NCBI GenBank assembly: GCA_036346355.1
Contig: CM070583.1
Location: 6,696,001-6,760,000 of the forward strand
Source: Rhipidocladum racemiflorum
Taxonomy: Eukaryota > Streptophyta > Magnoliopsida > Poales > Poaceae
Direction: 5' to 3'
Length of the DNA: 64,000 nt
The notes beneath the pieces were generated by a model. It was not told where the DNA came from. It was given only the letters and a program-made list of their open reading frames with translations, and made no database searches. Below are positions 32,785 to 44,458 of this stretch, piece by piece (within the stretch, counting starts at the first letter, position 1; every line of letters begins with the position of its first letter). A program made the position numbers and the translations under genes.

Positions 32785-33208
32785 TGGCATGTATTTTTAT
32801 ACTGCTTATTTTTACCTCTCTTAAATCCGTGGCAAGACATGTTTTTGCCGGACTCGGTCATGTCAAAATATGCTACCTGTGCTGTATTTTCGTTTCCCTT
32901 AATAAAAGAAATACAAGGCTGCTCTATTTGCCCTCGTTAAAAAAAGAAAAGAAACTTACATGGAGTTCATGTGAATGTTTGTTTTTTTATTTGAGGTCAA
33001 AGCTAAGTTAGTGTTTGTCCTTGCATGATGCGACGTTATGTAGTATTCGGAACGCGGATTTAGTTATTTGCATATGAATGTGACATGTGTATAGTTGTTT
33101 ACCATATTCCCAGTAATTCATAGCCTGCTACAGTTTCTTTTTTATATTTTTAAGAGTAGTAATTAGGAGTGTATTAGAACCTACGTAGGCTCTAACTCTT
33201 AACAATTA
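32785..33208. other. 3' flank of the germin-like gene
   Basis: AT-rich with no gene visible. It ends at the TA target of the Stowaway MITE. Confidence 0.4.
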
Positions 33209-33461
33209 CTCCCTCCATCCCAAAATATAAGGTACAACTGTTTTTTTTAAGTCCCAGAATACAGGGTGTGGCTCCTCCTCGGCTCCAGTTCTGGTTTCTT
33301 TCTCATCTCTCATGTGCATGCATGCATACATTAACCTTCTCTTCCATCTCTCATACGCATGCATGCATGTATAAACCCCCTTGAGCTCCGCGCGATGCAA
33401 CTGTTTTTTTGGTCTCTGTGTTAGTAGGAGCTACGCCTTATATATAATGGGATGAAGGGAG
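33209..33461. mobile_element. Stowaway-type MITE, 253 bp
   Basis: The inverted ends CTCCCTCCATCCCAAAATAT (left) and the complement CTCCCTTCATCCCATTATAT (right) are flanked by TA on both sides. These are the standard grass Stowaway ends (Tc1/mariner superfamily). No coding capacity. Confidence 0.92.
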
Positions 33462-33463
33462 TA

Positions 33464-36006
33464 CCAACTAGGTAAGTGTGCAGGGTCCTTCTCCCGCTCA
33501 TCGCCGGTAAGCTCGCCGGAGCCAAACGGGATGGGGCCGTGGACGAATTAGACATTTAGGAGAGGTGGCGCGACTATAGAAAAGGGAGGGGAGAAATTTC
33601 AACTGGAGATGGGGATGAGTCCTCACGGTCATCGCCGGCGAGCTCACCTGAGGTAGAGGGTCCGGCGGCGAGGACGGAGAGGAATTAGAGAACAAGGTGT
33701 TGAGCGGCCACGGATCCTTGTATAGTCCTTGGCCAATCCGGCAAGGTGAATTATCGTCGAGCACAGTGAGTTCGGGTCCAAATCCAAGGTTACAAATCTC
33801 GTTTTTGGAAAAATCTCGGAGGTGGCCGAAATCCAAATATCGGAAATTTCGGGCAAAATTCGGACGAAATGCAAAAACCAAATTTCAAATCCGGTTTTTT
33901 TTTTCAACCGGGAAATCCGAGATCTCGACCGAAATTACCGAGATCTCAGGCGAAATCACCGAGATCTCGGTCTACATTGAACCGTCCAAAAAATGGTCCA
34001 AAACATATCAAAAAATTTTGAAATTTTTTTTGGATGGTCCTCAAGACATCACTTATGTTCCCCTAAAAATTTGAGATGACGATCAAGCATAAGAAATTTT
34101 TAAAAAATCTAATAGTGGTAAAGTCGTGATAAAAACCGTATATAAAATCAGCTTTTGATTTTTCAAATGTAACAAATGAACTTTAAATCATTTGAAAAGT
34201 TTTCAAATGTAGCAAATGAACTTCAATATCCTTTAAGTAGTTACCAGTGGAAAGCCATGGCAAGAAAAACAAAGTGATAATGTGCAAGCTGCAACTCAAT
34301 GCTGTTTCCAAACATTCTGGCATGCTCATGTTGGAACGCCATTTGCTATCATTAGGTGAAAAATAACATCACTGTCCAAGAGCAAACATTAATCAACGTA
34401 TTTAGCAAAATTCCACAAAGTTATCTATAAGTCAATAGCACCCTGAGAATATACACTAATTATGCTTCAGAAGCATATATTTCACTTAGTGGAATTGACT
34501 CAAATATTCGAAATTCAAAATAGACTGGAACGTACCAGCTATCACAGATGTGTTCAATGCTCCTTTTAAAAAAACCATTCGTCTACCCTTTCAGAAAAAA
34601 TTTCCTGGTGTGTGTATTTTATCATATCTAAAACCATAGCCCAACCAAACTGAATTGCTTCATCCCAAGGTAAATTATACAAGACTACATCACTACACAC
34701 ATCACATGATACAACCACGCACTTTAAGCACTCTGATTCGCACCAAAGATGTCACTATGCCCTAACAACTCTCAATTTAACTACATCACTACAAAGAGGA
34801 TCACCAAATCCAAGCACATACATGAATTGATCATACCTAAATATCCCACAACCAACCGGTGGTAATTTCAATATATCCTAATAAGGTATGGAAGTAACTG
34901 AATTTCTATTTTTTGTTTCATTAACATGCCATCTAAGGGCTTCATCAAAATAAAGAAAAGGGCCACCTCCATTATAAATCATTTCAGACTTCTATTTTGT
35001 TTCAGATTATTATTCATAGTTTCATACTACCTCTCCTGACATAAATTTACGATAATCTTTCCATCCAATGCCCTTCACTTAAATGCAACATTGTGCATGT
35101 GATTATGTGAATGGACTAGAAAAGTTCTTATGTATTAAAAAAGTTCAAACCACTTTAGAAAATTTTGAAAATTTTTGTGAATGGTCCTAACACATCCATA
35201 ATATTCCCATAAATTTTTCAGAAGATGATCAATCTTGAAAAATTTTAAAAAATTCGGAAAGTCCTAACCGACAAATTGAACCGACCAAAAAATGATCAAA
35301 AACATGATAAAAATTTTTGAACTTTTTTTGTGGATGATCTTGATCCTAAACCCAAGCAAACACAATGCACAAAAAATCAAAATCCAGCAAAAAAAAAACT
35401 ACCAAATCTCGCCCGAAATTGCCGAGATCTCGCCGAGAAATCCGAGATTTGAATTTTTTTGAATTTTCCGGGATTCGAATTCCGAGATTTCGCTGGGATC
35501 TCGCCGAACAATGTTATTGCAATTGAGAAAAAGCATACAGGACTTATTTTGCCAACAATGTTAGGTTTATATCTCGAATCCGACAACACTATAACATACT
35601 TCCCTTTTCCTCGAATCATAAGAACACATAAAGGGCAGCAAAGTGCATGCTATCATATCCTTTATTGACACTTTTCGAAGTGAACTATAAGGGGCAATCC
35701 ATTCAATACATTACAAATGATAAACCAACAATGGTGGGTCAAATCAGCAAGCAACAATCTTATTCAACATAAAAAATGTTTATCATTTACTAACAAAGTT
35801 CAGTTAACTTCAAAATTCGAACTACTTGTTACAGAGTGAATCTTATGAGTTATGAGTGCCAATGAATTATGGCCACCCAATACAGGAAAGAATCTATTAA
35901 GCCGCAAATAAGATCAGGCCACTCAATACAATATAGTAATCAGCACGATACTTCTACTATAGTTTACCATAAGAAGAATCAGCTATTAGTAGACTGAAAA
36001 CAAGGA
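33464..36006. other. Non-coding region with CCGAGATCTCGG-like motifs
   Basis: 33480-33720 is moderately GC-rich with two copies of 'catcgccgg' plus 'gagctc'. 33780-34010 and 35390-35510 carry repeated 'ccgagatctc' motifs and share 'cattgaaccgtccaaaaaat' and 'ttggatggtc'-like segments, as if they were the two ends of one old element. In between (34080-35380) the DNA is AT-rich and featureless. No gene is supported. Confidence 0.4.
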
Positions 36007-36014
36007 AACAAAAC

Positions 36015-36815
36015 CAGTGTTTTAAAGTCGCGTGACTAGTCACGACTAGTTGACGCCTTGCCGACAAGTCGGTGCAGCGAACCTAGTCGTTGCACCCGAC
36101 TCGATTAGTTGTGCTAATCGACTGACTAGCCGACTAGTCGGCGGCTAATCGCGACTAGCTGGAGTTGCCTAGTCGCTCGACTAGGCCGCATTGGAGAAGA
36201 GGAGGTTGCGCATGATGATGACATGCCCAGTGGAGATGATGATAACAAGGATTCTAGTGCAGGAAGAGGAAGTCATGAATTTCAATTGGATGATGATTTG
36301 GATGTTTAAGTTGCTATTTGCTATGTTGGACATGTACAAGACAACAAGATATCTTAGGCTGTCCAGAATCTCCAGATTCTAATTTGCTATTTTGTTATGA
36401 TGAACATGTCATCTAGATTGTTGAACTTGCTTATTATTGGACTTACTAGACACTTAGCAACTTATTTACTTCATATTTTACTTGTTGTGCTAATTGAAAA
36501 ACTTGATACAATAATTTTAATTCGCTGTCCAGCAGTGACCAATTGATTTTCTCATCATTTCCAGGGTGCTGTTGCATGGGGAGATGTAGGAATTGACAAA
36601 CAAGCAACAACTGAGGCACAACTCCAGGTTCTTCACTTCTTCTCCACTCCTATGTTCTCTGTTTGTGGTATGCGGTATGTTGGTATATTTATAGAAAATT
36701 ATAAAGTAGTCATCGACTTGTATCGACTAGTCAGCGACTAGTCTGACCTAATCACGACTAGTCTACAAGTCAGTACCCTAGCGACTCGACTCGACTTTGC
36801 GACTCGCAAACCTTG
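36015..36815. mobile_element. hAT-type element, 801 bp, internally deleted
   Basis: An exact 8-bp target duplication AACAAAAC flanks it (36007-36014 and 36816-36823). The ends are CAGTGTTTTAAAGTCGC and, inverted, CAAGGTTTGCGAGTCGC, with the hAT-type C-A...GTTT pattern. Both ends are crowded with 'gactagt' and 'cgactag' motifs (36040-36185 and 36708-36800), the usual subterminal sites. Confidence 0.9.
36185..36309 (+). pseudogene. C-terminal remnant of a hAT transposase
   Basis: The frame reads IGEEEVAHDDDMPSGDDDNK and ends QLDDDLDV at the stop 36307. Acidic tails of this kind close many plant hAT transposases. No dimerisation or catalytic region is left. Confidence 0.5.
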
Positions 36816-36823
36816 AACAAAAC

Positions 36824-37143
36824 TAAACAGGCTAGCCACGAGCAGGAAGTTGGATGGTGTTCTAGAGTACTATATTGACAGTGCAAGATCTCGAATTGTT
36901 GCAGAACAACAACACTGTAGTTAATTGAAGAAGTGCACAGACCTGGACGTTGAGCTTTACCTGATTAATTCCTAGCATTTAGGACACCGTTTTCCACACT
37001 TGGCCGCAGCATGTTTGAAGCATTTCATGCAGCAGCTGTTCAGTGAAAGGAGAAACAATGTAACAAGGTTTCATAATTTTGTAGAATAGCAAAGAGAATG
37101 AGCCAATACTCCCCACACCTCATTTTCCTCCAACATTTATTTC
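36824..37143. other. Flank between the hAT element and the gypsy element
   Basis: No gene recognised. It continues, after the retrotransposon, at 59900. Confidence 0.4.
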
Positions 37144-39149
37144 CTCGTTGTCGGGACCAGAATTTGCAAATTCGGACCCCCTGTGTATTCAGCCCTAGTC
37201 CAAGATCACGCTAGTGCACACAGTTTCAACATCGGTAAATATCACAGTCATACACAACGAAATAGTAGTGTATTTTACTTAATTAACCAAACTGGTTGCT
37301 CGACCTTATGGCCAAGTTACAAAGATATGCCTCACAGGGCGAAGACTTATTAAAAGAGAAATAACTACAACGAAATAAAGTAGATTTCGTGGCGCCATCC
37401 AGTATACCACAGGCAACTGACTGGGCCCGCTCCCTAGTTAGACGGCTCCTCTTGGTACTCTTCCTCCAAAGCTGGCGTCGATTCTTCTTCAACTAATGTT
37501 GTATTATGGCAAGGGTGAGTACTTGGTACTCAGCAAGTCATGCACAGAATGCAAGCTAATATTCTACATGCATGGCTTATTAGAAAGGATAGGCTAACAG
37601 GTTCATTTGTAGTAAAGTAGCTTGAGTAAATACAATAATAGATTGCAAGCGGTAAAACAATAATGAATAGAGTACTTTTCACAATGATATTGCAAATAAA
37701 GCATTTCCCAATCCTAGGTCCAACTCATCATTTCAAACTAACCAATCTTCCAAAGTCACGTCATTTTTATGAAAGTCTAACCCTTGACTGTAATTCCCGA
37801 GCAATGTCCAATGCCGCGGACACGGCTATTCGAATAGATTTTACACTCAGCAGAGGTTATGCACTTTACCCACAAGATACAGCCAAACACCACAAAGGCG
37901 AGTGTTCGTAACAAAGCCTTTCGGAAACTTCTAACAGCACAAGTGAGCCTCCCCGGTTATTGCACACTAGCCCTTCCCTTAGCAAAGGCGAAGTCTAGGC
38001 CAATCAACCGTTAGATGGGTGCCTGGCCGCAGCCCCGGTACGCTCCCCCGTACAACTACACAAAAGGTATAGTTGACACCCCGAGGTCCCACAGGTACGT
38101 TATTAGCAACTTAATCAACTAGGTCCGTCCCATTACAGACATGTGGTTGCACGTTTGACTCAGTTCAAAGGCTTGCAAGGTTAAGTCCTTAGGGTAACCA
38201 GGGCAAGACTACCCGAAGAACCAAATCAACTTCCCCGGTGCCAATCAAGGCCCATCATATCATTCTTGCCACATGCCCCGGTCTAAATATATTTATCAAA
38301 CCCCAGTTGATTACCATGCACCATGTGCCATCGATAACAACATCAATAACACATGACACTTCTCAAAAACATGTTCCATATGTCATTAAGTCAATGTTAA
38401 CATGTAATTATCCAAAATCATGTTGTGACTACGTGGCAGGTCCAAGCAATATACTAAAACGGTCTAATTACCCATGTTGGCAATTTAATAATATCCAACT
38501 GAATAATCCACAACTAGGGTGACAAGGGTTTATGGCACATAAGTAATTAATCCAGGTGTCATACTGCAATTTGGCATTTATCTAATTTCCCATAATTGTT
38601 TAAAGCAATTTCTAATTGAATTAGCATGCAATAATTCAAATCAGATAGATTTCAAAAATGGGGTCAATATGGTCAAAGCATAACTTGCCTTCAAAGAGTA
38701 CTTGTTCTCGATCTTGAGCTGGCTCCTGAGTCAACACTTCTCATTCGAAGTCCTCGGGTACTTCAACGTCTACTCGTAATGCGTGCAAATAGCAATAAAT
38801 AAATAAAACAGTACATACACATTGCTCAAAACATCAAATAAAGTTCATAAACAGAAAGGGCATAATTTTACGAATTTTTAGAAATTGGAATCGCCCAAAT
38901 TAGAGCTAAAATGCAAAAGTTATAATTGTTTAAAGTTTAAAGAATCTATTAATTAAATAATAACAAAGAAAATTTCATATTCCAAAATTAATTAAAATTC
39001 ATATTTAAGTAGATCTCAACTTTATAAAAATTTAGAAATTGGAATTGTTCAAATCGGAGTTGAAACGTAAAAGTTATAAGCGTTTGAAGTTTGAAAATTC
39101 AAATAAAAGAATAAACTGAATTAATTCATTCATTTTTCTATTGAAAAAT

Positions 39150-39425
39150 ACGGATTTATGACGTCAGCACGGATTTGAATTCCCACCGAATTATTTTTCT
39201 ATTGAAAAATCGAATTATTGCGCCAGCATGACGTCAGCCGGTCCATAGACTAGGTCCACGGCCCGGGCCTGGTCCAGTGTGGACTCGGTCCAAGGGTTCA
39301 CGTGTCACTGACACGTGGGACCCACTTCTGACGTCATCGCTGACGTCAGCGCGGCTCGGCCGAGTGGACTGACAGGCAAGCCCCGTCCATGACATCAGCA
39401 TGACGTCACAGATGACGTCATGGAG
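39150..39425. promoter_or_regulatory. TGACGTCA (CRE/bZIP-type) cluster in the left LTR
   Basis: Six TGACGTCA palindromes plus one TGACATCA variant lie in about 275 bp. Equivalent clusters occur at 53305-53550 and 58185-58510. TGACGTCA is a known binding core for plant TGA/bZIP factors; binding here is inference. Confidence 0.6.
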
Positions 39426-40067
39426 CTGTTGAGCTAGCCGCTGACACGCGGGCCCCTTTCGGCGACGCCACGCGTGGCGTCGGCCGACGCATCGGCGCGT
39501 CGCGTGGACCGCACCGGTCCAGCTCCCGCACACGCGGCTTGATCCGGGCCGTTGATTTGAAAATCAACGGTCCAGATTGGATCTGGGCCGCGCATGTTGT
39601 AGACAACGTGGCTGATCTGGACCGTACGATTTTGATCGAACGGTCCAGATCTGATCGGGTTTCACCTCACCGTGGGGTGGGGTGGCATGTCCCGGGTGAC
39701 GACACGTGGCTCAACCTACGCCGTTCGATTTAGATCGAACGGCTGGGATTACATCTAACGCTATAACGCAGTTTAACGTCAACCGTACGATCTAGATCTA
39801 ACGGCTGAGATCTACCCAAGCACGGTACAGCGTACACCTAAGTGGCTCAATCTAAGCCATTGGATCTAGATCCAATGGTTGGGATTAGATCTAAAAACCG
39901 AAACGTGCGGATTACCTTCGGACGACGTGGATGAATCTGGGCCCTTGGATCTTGATCGGATGGTTCACGAAGCTCGCGAGGTCGGCGACATCCACGGCGG
40001 AGCTGGCTGGCCGGAGACAAAGACGACGACCACCCGGACGGCTTTCCCGTGGCCCTCCGACGAGGTG

Positions 40068-43000
40068 TGTAACATCCTGAGTTTGAACTTGCCTTTTTAA
40101 TGTTAATTATCCTTTGGGAGTTGTTTTGACTTCAATTTGGAGCTAATTGTTTTTGGATTTGTTCGCTCTATCTGTTCCGTTTTAGTTTTTGCTCTAAAAT
40201 CTCGTTTCGTGTTGCGATTAGAATTTCCGAGCAACCGTAGTTTCCAAATCTTCTTTAGCTATCCTAGAGTCTATCCTAGAGGTTTCCGGGAAGAGTTGTT
40301 GAGTTTCGGAGTTTTTGGGGTTTTGTCGCCTTGGGCGGCAGATCAGCCGACCCTGGTCGATCTGCAGCCGAGGGGTGCGAGGCGGTGGCACCCGAGCTGA
40401 CCGTTGCCCTAACCACTTCCTTTTTCTCCAGAGTGTTCTCCTCACTCTCCCCCTCCCCCAGCTCACTCTCCCTCACTCCCTCTCACCCTCACCCTCTAGC
40501 TCTCTCTCCCGTAGCTCTCTCTCCCATGGAGCTCTCTCCCTCTCTCTCAAGCTCTTCCTCTCCCTAAACCTCTCCCTCCGGTGTTCTTGAGCTCGAGGTG
40601 AAGCAAGCCACAGAGGAGATCGTCACTTTCCAAAACCCTAGCAGCAATCTGTGGTGAGTGAAGCAAGTTTCAGTCAGATCTGGGTTGACTTGAGTTTGAT
40701 CTTGTATTTTTCTCCATTTCTATCAACTTTTCTTTTAGCTAAAACCCTAGAAAACCAAGTTGTAGAGCTCAACTTTTAGTTAGCTGAATATCTAGACCTA
40801 GGTTAGGTGCTAGAGTTCTCGTTAGTGCAAAAACTGAGATCGGAAGCCCTAAATATGTTTTTATCGGATATATTTGGTTAAATGTCGTTTTCGTAGCTTT
40901 TGGAATTAAACTTTGGAACCCTAGTTCCAAAAGCTAGGAAAAGGGCACTAGAATGTATTCGACTTTGTTAAAGTCCGAGTTTCATAAAAGAATCGAGTTA
41001 GAATTCGATTCGGGGAGAAAGTCGGAATTTAGCACGGATTAGGACTTTAGAGTTTCTCGGATTAGGAATTAGGCCAAACGAGGTCGGAACCTCGTGTGGT
41101 TTGCATAAATGGGTCCTTGTCATCTCCGAGAACCCATCCATGCAGTCGCCGTGAAATTCCGAAGTCGTTTGTGCGAAAATCCTTTTTCTGAAAATTCGAT
41201 CGACTGTGGCGGCACTACCGACGTGGTAAGTCCGGTCTTGCCGCTCAGGCCGGCACTACCGACCCTTGTGGCCGTCTTTGCGGCTTAGGCCGGCACTACC
41301 GCTCCCCGCATACGCCGGTAGTTATTTTCCAAAGAGGTCCCCGTTTAGGTTTCAGTGGCCATTGGTACTACCGACCCTCAAGGCCGATCTTGCCCAGAGC
41401 GGCACTACGGATTTGTACACCGTCTTGCCGGTCTCGATTCAAGTTTCGGTTTTGTTTTCGCTTTCTCTCGTGTTCGTTTGCTGGTTGTTGTCCGCTTCTT
41501 TGAGCTTTTGCTTGGTTCTCGTTGGATCTTAATCGTTTCCTCGCTTTTCTTTTGTCGCGCTTTCGTTTAGACGTCGATGCCTCGGGAGCGATGGCGAGGA
41601 TCCGACTTCGACCCGGAGGACACGCAAAACCCAGAGCAAGCAGGCAAGCACCCCCTTTGAACATATTGCTCCCATAATTGCAAAAGTATTTGATGTTTTG
41701 CAAAATGATTACGCATGCATATGATTATTACAAGTATTTAAATGGTGGGAATAGATAGATACCCTAATGGTTGGATGGCTTATCTTAATCCTGTTGCTAC
41801 CCTAAAATCCTTGAGTAACCCTAGTTTAGGGTTAGATGTTATAATAAGTGTCGTCAGGGGTTATAAGTCTAATAGTTGCATACGCTTAGCCCAGCTTTAG
41901 ACTGATTGAATAATGATCGGTGGACTCAGTCAATCAAAGATTTTTCGATACGTTATTAGGATTTCGGAAAAACAAAGGCTATGTTCGTAAAAGATGAAAA
42001 AGGAAAAGGTGTACGGTGATTTATGCCGGACGGATGATGGGAGGTCTCTGCAGGCAATCCTAAGGACCGAACTTGACGTTTTTAACCAAGTCCTTGCGTA
42101 CAACCACATGTGCTAGTATGTGATAGCCTAAACCCGAAGACAGAGTTGGAATTTGATCTTGCGCCGTGGTAGGTCGAAGTAGTTGGGCAATACCGACGCG
42201 TCTTTGGTGTTGCTTAGAATACTCCCTCACCACGCCGCAGTGTTGGAGACTTTCGTGAAACAACGGTGGATGCTTTCTTTGAGGGTAAAAGGCACGATGG
42301 GCTGTTAGCCATCGTTGGATCCGTGTGGGTGAATCAGGTTTGGAGTTTAAGGTACCCAAACACCTTAATTGGGGGGTACTCTCGCCTGGCCCGGGGGTAC
42401 TCTGTGTGGGTGTGTGGAGCCCCCACCCAAAGCAAAGAGCGCACATCGCCGGGGCTGACGCAAGACTAGATGCCAACAATTGGAAGAGTTTCGTCACAAT
42501 CTAGCAAAACGGATATGGTATGTATCGCGTGGCATGGTTGACGTGATTGCTAGAATGTGTCGTGTGGGTAAAGTGTGCATTCTCTGCAGAGATTAATCAA
42601 ACTAATCGATTAGCCGTGCTTACGGTCATGAGCATCTTGGGTATTTGCTGTCAAGTATAGTATTTTGGTTTTGGTTTCTGAAAAGGATTTGAAATCGGTA
42701 GATCTTTTAAAGGTTGGGGTTGTTTCATGCAAAAGTTGAGTTGTTGAACTCAAAGATCGGTTGGTTTGGTGATTTGATCATGTTGGCGGTGATTCCTGAT
42801 ACCTTGTGATGGTATGATGGTTATGTTGAAGGAATTGATTCCTGTTGCTATGTGATGGTGGTGTTGGATATGTTGGAGGAATTTGGATGTTGAATGAAAT
42901 GTACAATTACATTATGTATTGTTGTACTCTCATTTACTAAATGTTTTATAAACAGTCAAGATATCCAATCTATTAGTCTATTGCAAATAACTTCACTTCA

Positions 43001-43640
43001 TGCAAAACTGAACTAGAGTAGCAACCATCTTCATTGTTTAACTTTGCATTATTATTATACTTGCAAACAATAAAGTCTTGCGAGTACATACGTGTACTCA
43101 CCGTTTGCTCTGAAAATTTGCGTGAGGAGCAGAAGATGCAGGTGAGGAAGAAGGTGACCAGGAGTTCAGTGACCCAGGCGTGGGTGGTGCGTTTGACGGC
43201 TAGCGGAGCTAGTAGCTCGCCGGTTGCCTGAGGGAATGGAGGCACACCGCGGCCGCTTTACTTTTGTTTCTCTGATGTTTTTCTCTTCAGTTTACTTTAA
43301 GCCAATCGGCATTTTGTAAACAGGAACAAGTTGTAATATTATTATCTACCATTGTAATATATTACCTCTGCCCTTACTGCGTTCGTTTGGATGAGACTCT
43401 CCCTTCTCAACATGTGACGCTAGCCTACTGATCCAGGGACTAGTGGTTATCACATGGTTGCGGGAAGCTCAAATTGGAACCAATTGGGTAGCATGTGACC
43501 TCATTCGAGTATCGTGCTAGCCAAGTGATTTCAATCTGAGTATGTCGTGATGCCGTGATCGTTACGTTACGGGTTGCGTGATTAACCAGGCCCACGCAAC
43601 AGTAATGGAGTATCACTGTACTAGGACGGGAGCCCCCACA
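40068..43640 (+). repeat. Solo LTR, 3.57 kb, inserted in the left LTR
   Basis: It starts TGTAACATCCTGAG and ends AGCCCCCACA. The flanks are AGGTG (40063-40067) and AGGAG (43641-43645), a 5-bp duplication with one change. The host LTR continues exactly as in the uninterrupted copy near 59098. Inside are a GC-rich leader with CTCTCTCC repeats (40430-40580) and repeated 'ccggcactaccg' motifs (41200-41410). No internal domain is left, so it arose by LTR-LTR recombination. Confidence 0.85.
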
Positions 43641-44420
43641 AGGAGGATGGTGCCTCCAGACGTGCCTCGTCGCAACGGTCCCGAATTTGAGCACCAACGC
43701 GACGGAGGACGGCGAAACGACGCGGAAACTCGAAGCAAACCTTAAAGCACTAGGGTGAGCAATCGTGGGCGCGGTGGAGCTCTACGGGCGGCGGCTAGGG
43801 CAAATTGCGCGCAAGGCGAAGGCATTCCTCGGGCACGCACCCACGCATTAAATACTGGCATCGACGTCCGGATTCGACGCCGAATTCGCGGAACGGCCGC
43901 GGCGGCGGCGGACTCCGATCGGGACATGGAGAGGGTGACATGGCGCAATCCTAGCCGTCCGCATGGCATGGCCAACGGCCGGGATCGCGCGGGGCGAATG
44001 GATCCAATCTGATCCCCGCGTGGGTGACGTGGACGCACGCGGGCCGTTGGATCGATCCAACGGTTGCGCGATTAGGGCTAGGTCGGGTTCGAGTCGGACT
44101 CGAGTCTGATTCGGGCTCGGTCGCATGAACAGTAAAACCCACTCAGCGATTAAATAATTAAAATAATTTCTGAAAATTCAAATAATTTAAGAAAAATAGC
44201 AAATTAATCAGAAAAATTCTGAAAAATACTTTGAGACATTTTGGACTCAAATAAAATATTTCCATCAAAATTTTATTTATAAATTTCAATTCTTTAATTA
44301 TTTCAAAAGGGAATAAATTCAAATTAAATCCAAATAAATTCCAGAAATTTCCAAAAATTCACCAAAGTGCAAAATTTCATTTAAATTCATGAAAAGCAAA
44401 AATTTGGGGTGTTACAAACA

Positions 44421-44430
44421 TTCCCCCCTT
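44421..44430 (-). other. Polypurine tract of the gypsy element
   Basis: On minus it reads AAGGGGGGAA, four bases from the LTR at 44416. This primes plus-strand DNA synthesis in LTR retrotransposons. Confidence 0.85.
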
Positions 44431-44458
44431 AACAGAATCTCATCCCCGAGATTCAGGG

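Larger units (their letters stand above)
37149..44416 (-). repeat. Left LTR (3' LTR of the element), interrupted by a solo LTR
   Basis: It starts TGTCGGGACCAGAATTTGC and ends TTGGGGTGTTACA. It matches the right LTR closely; about 5% difference is visible over the first 190 bases. The inserted solo LTR is at 40068-43640. It holds a cluster of TGACGTCA motifs (39150-39425) and several 'CCGTTGGATC'-type palindromes (39540-39900). The open frames are not genes. Confidence 0.9.
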
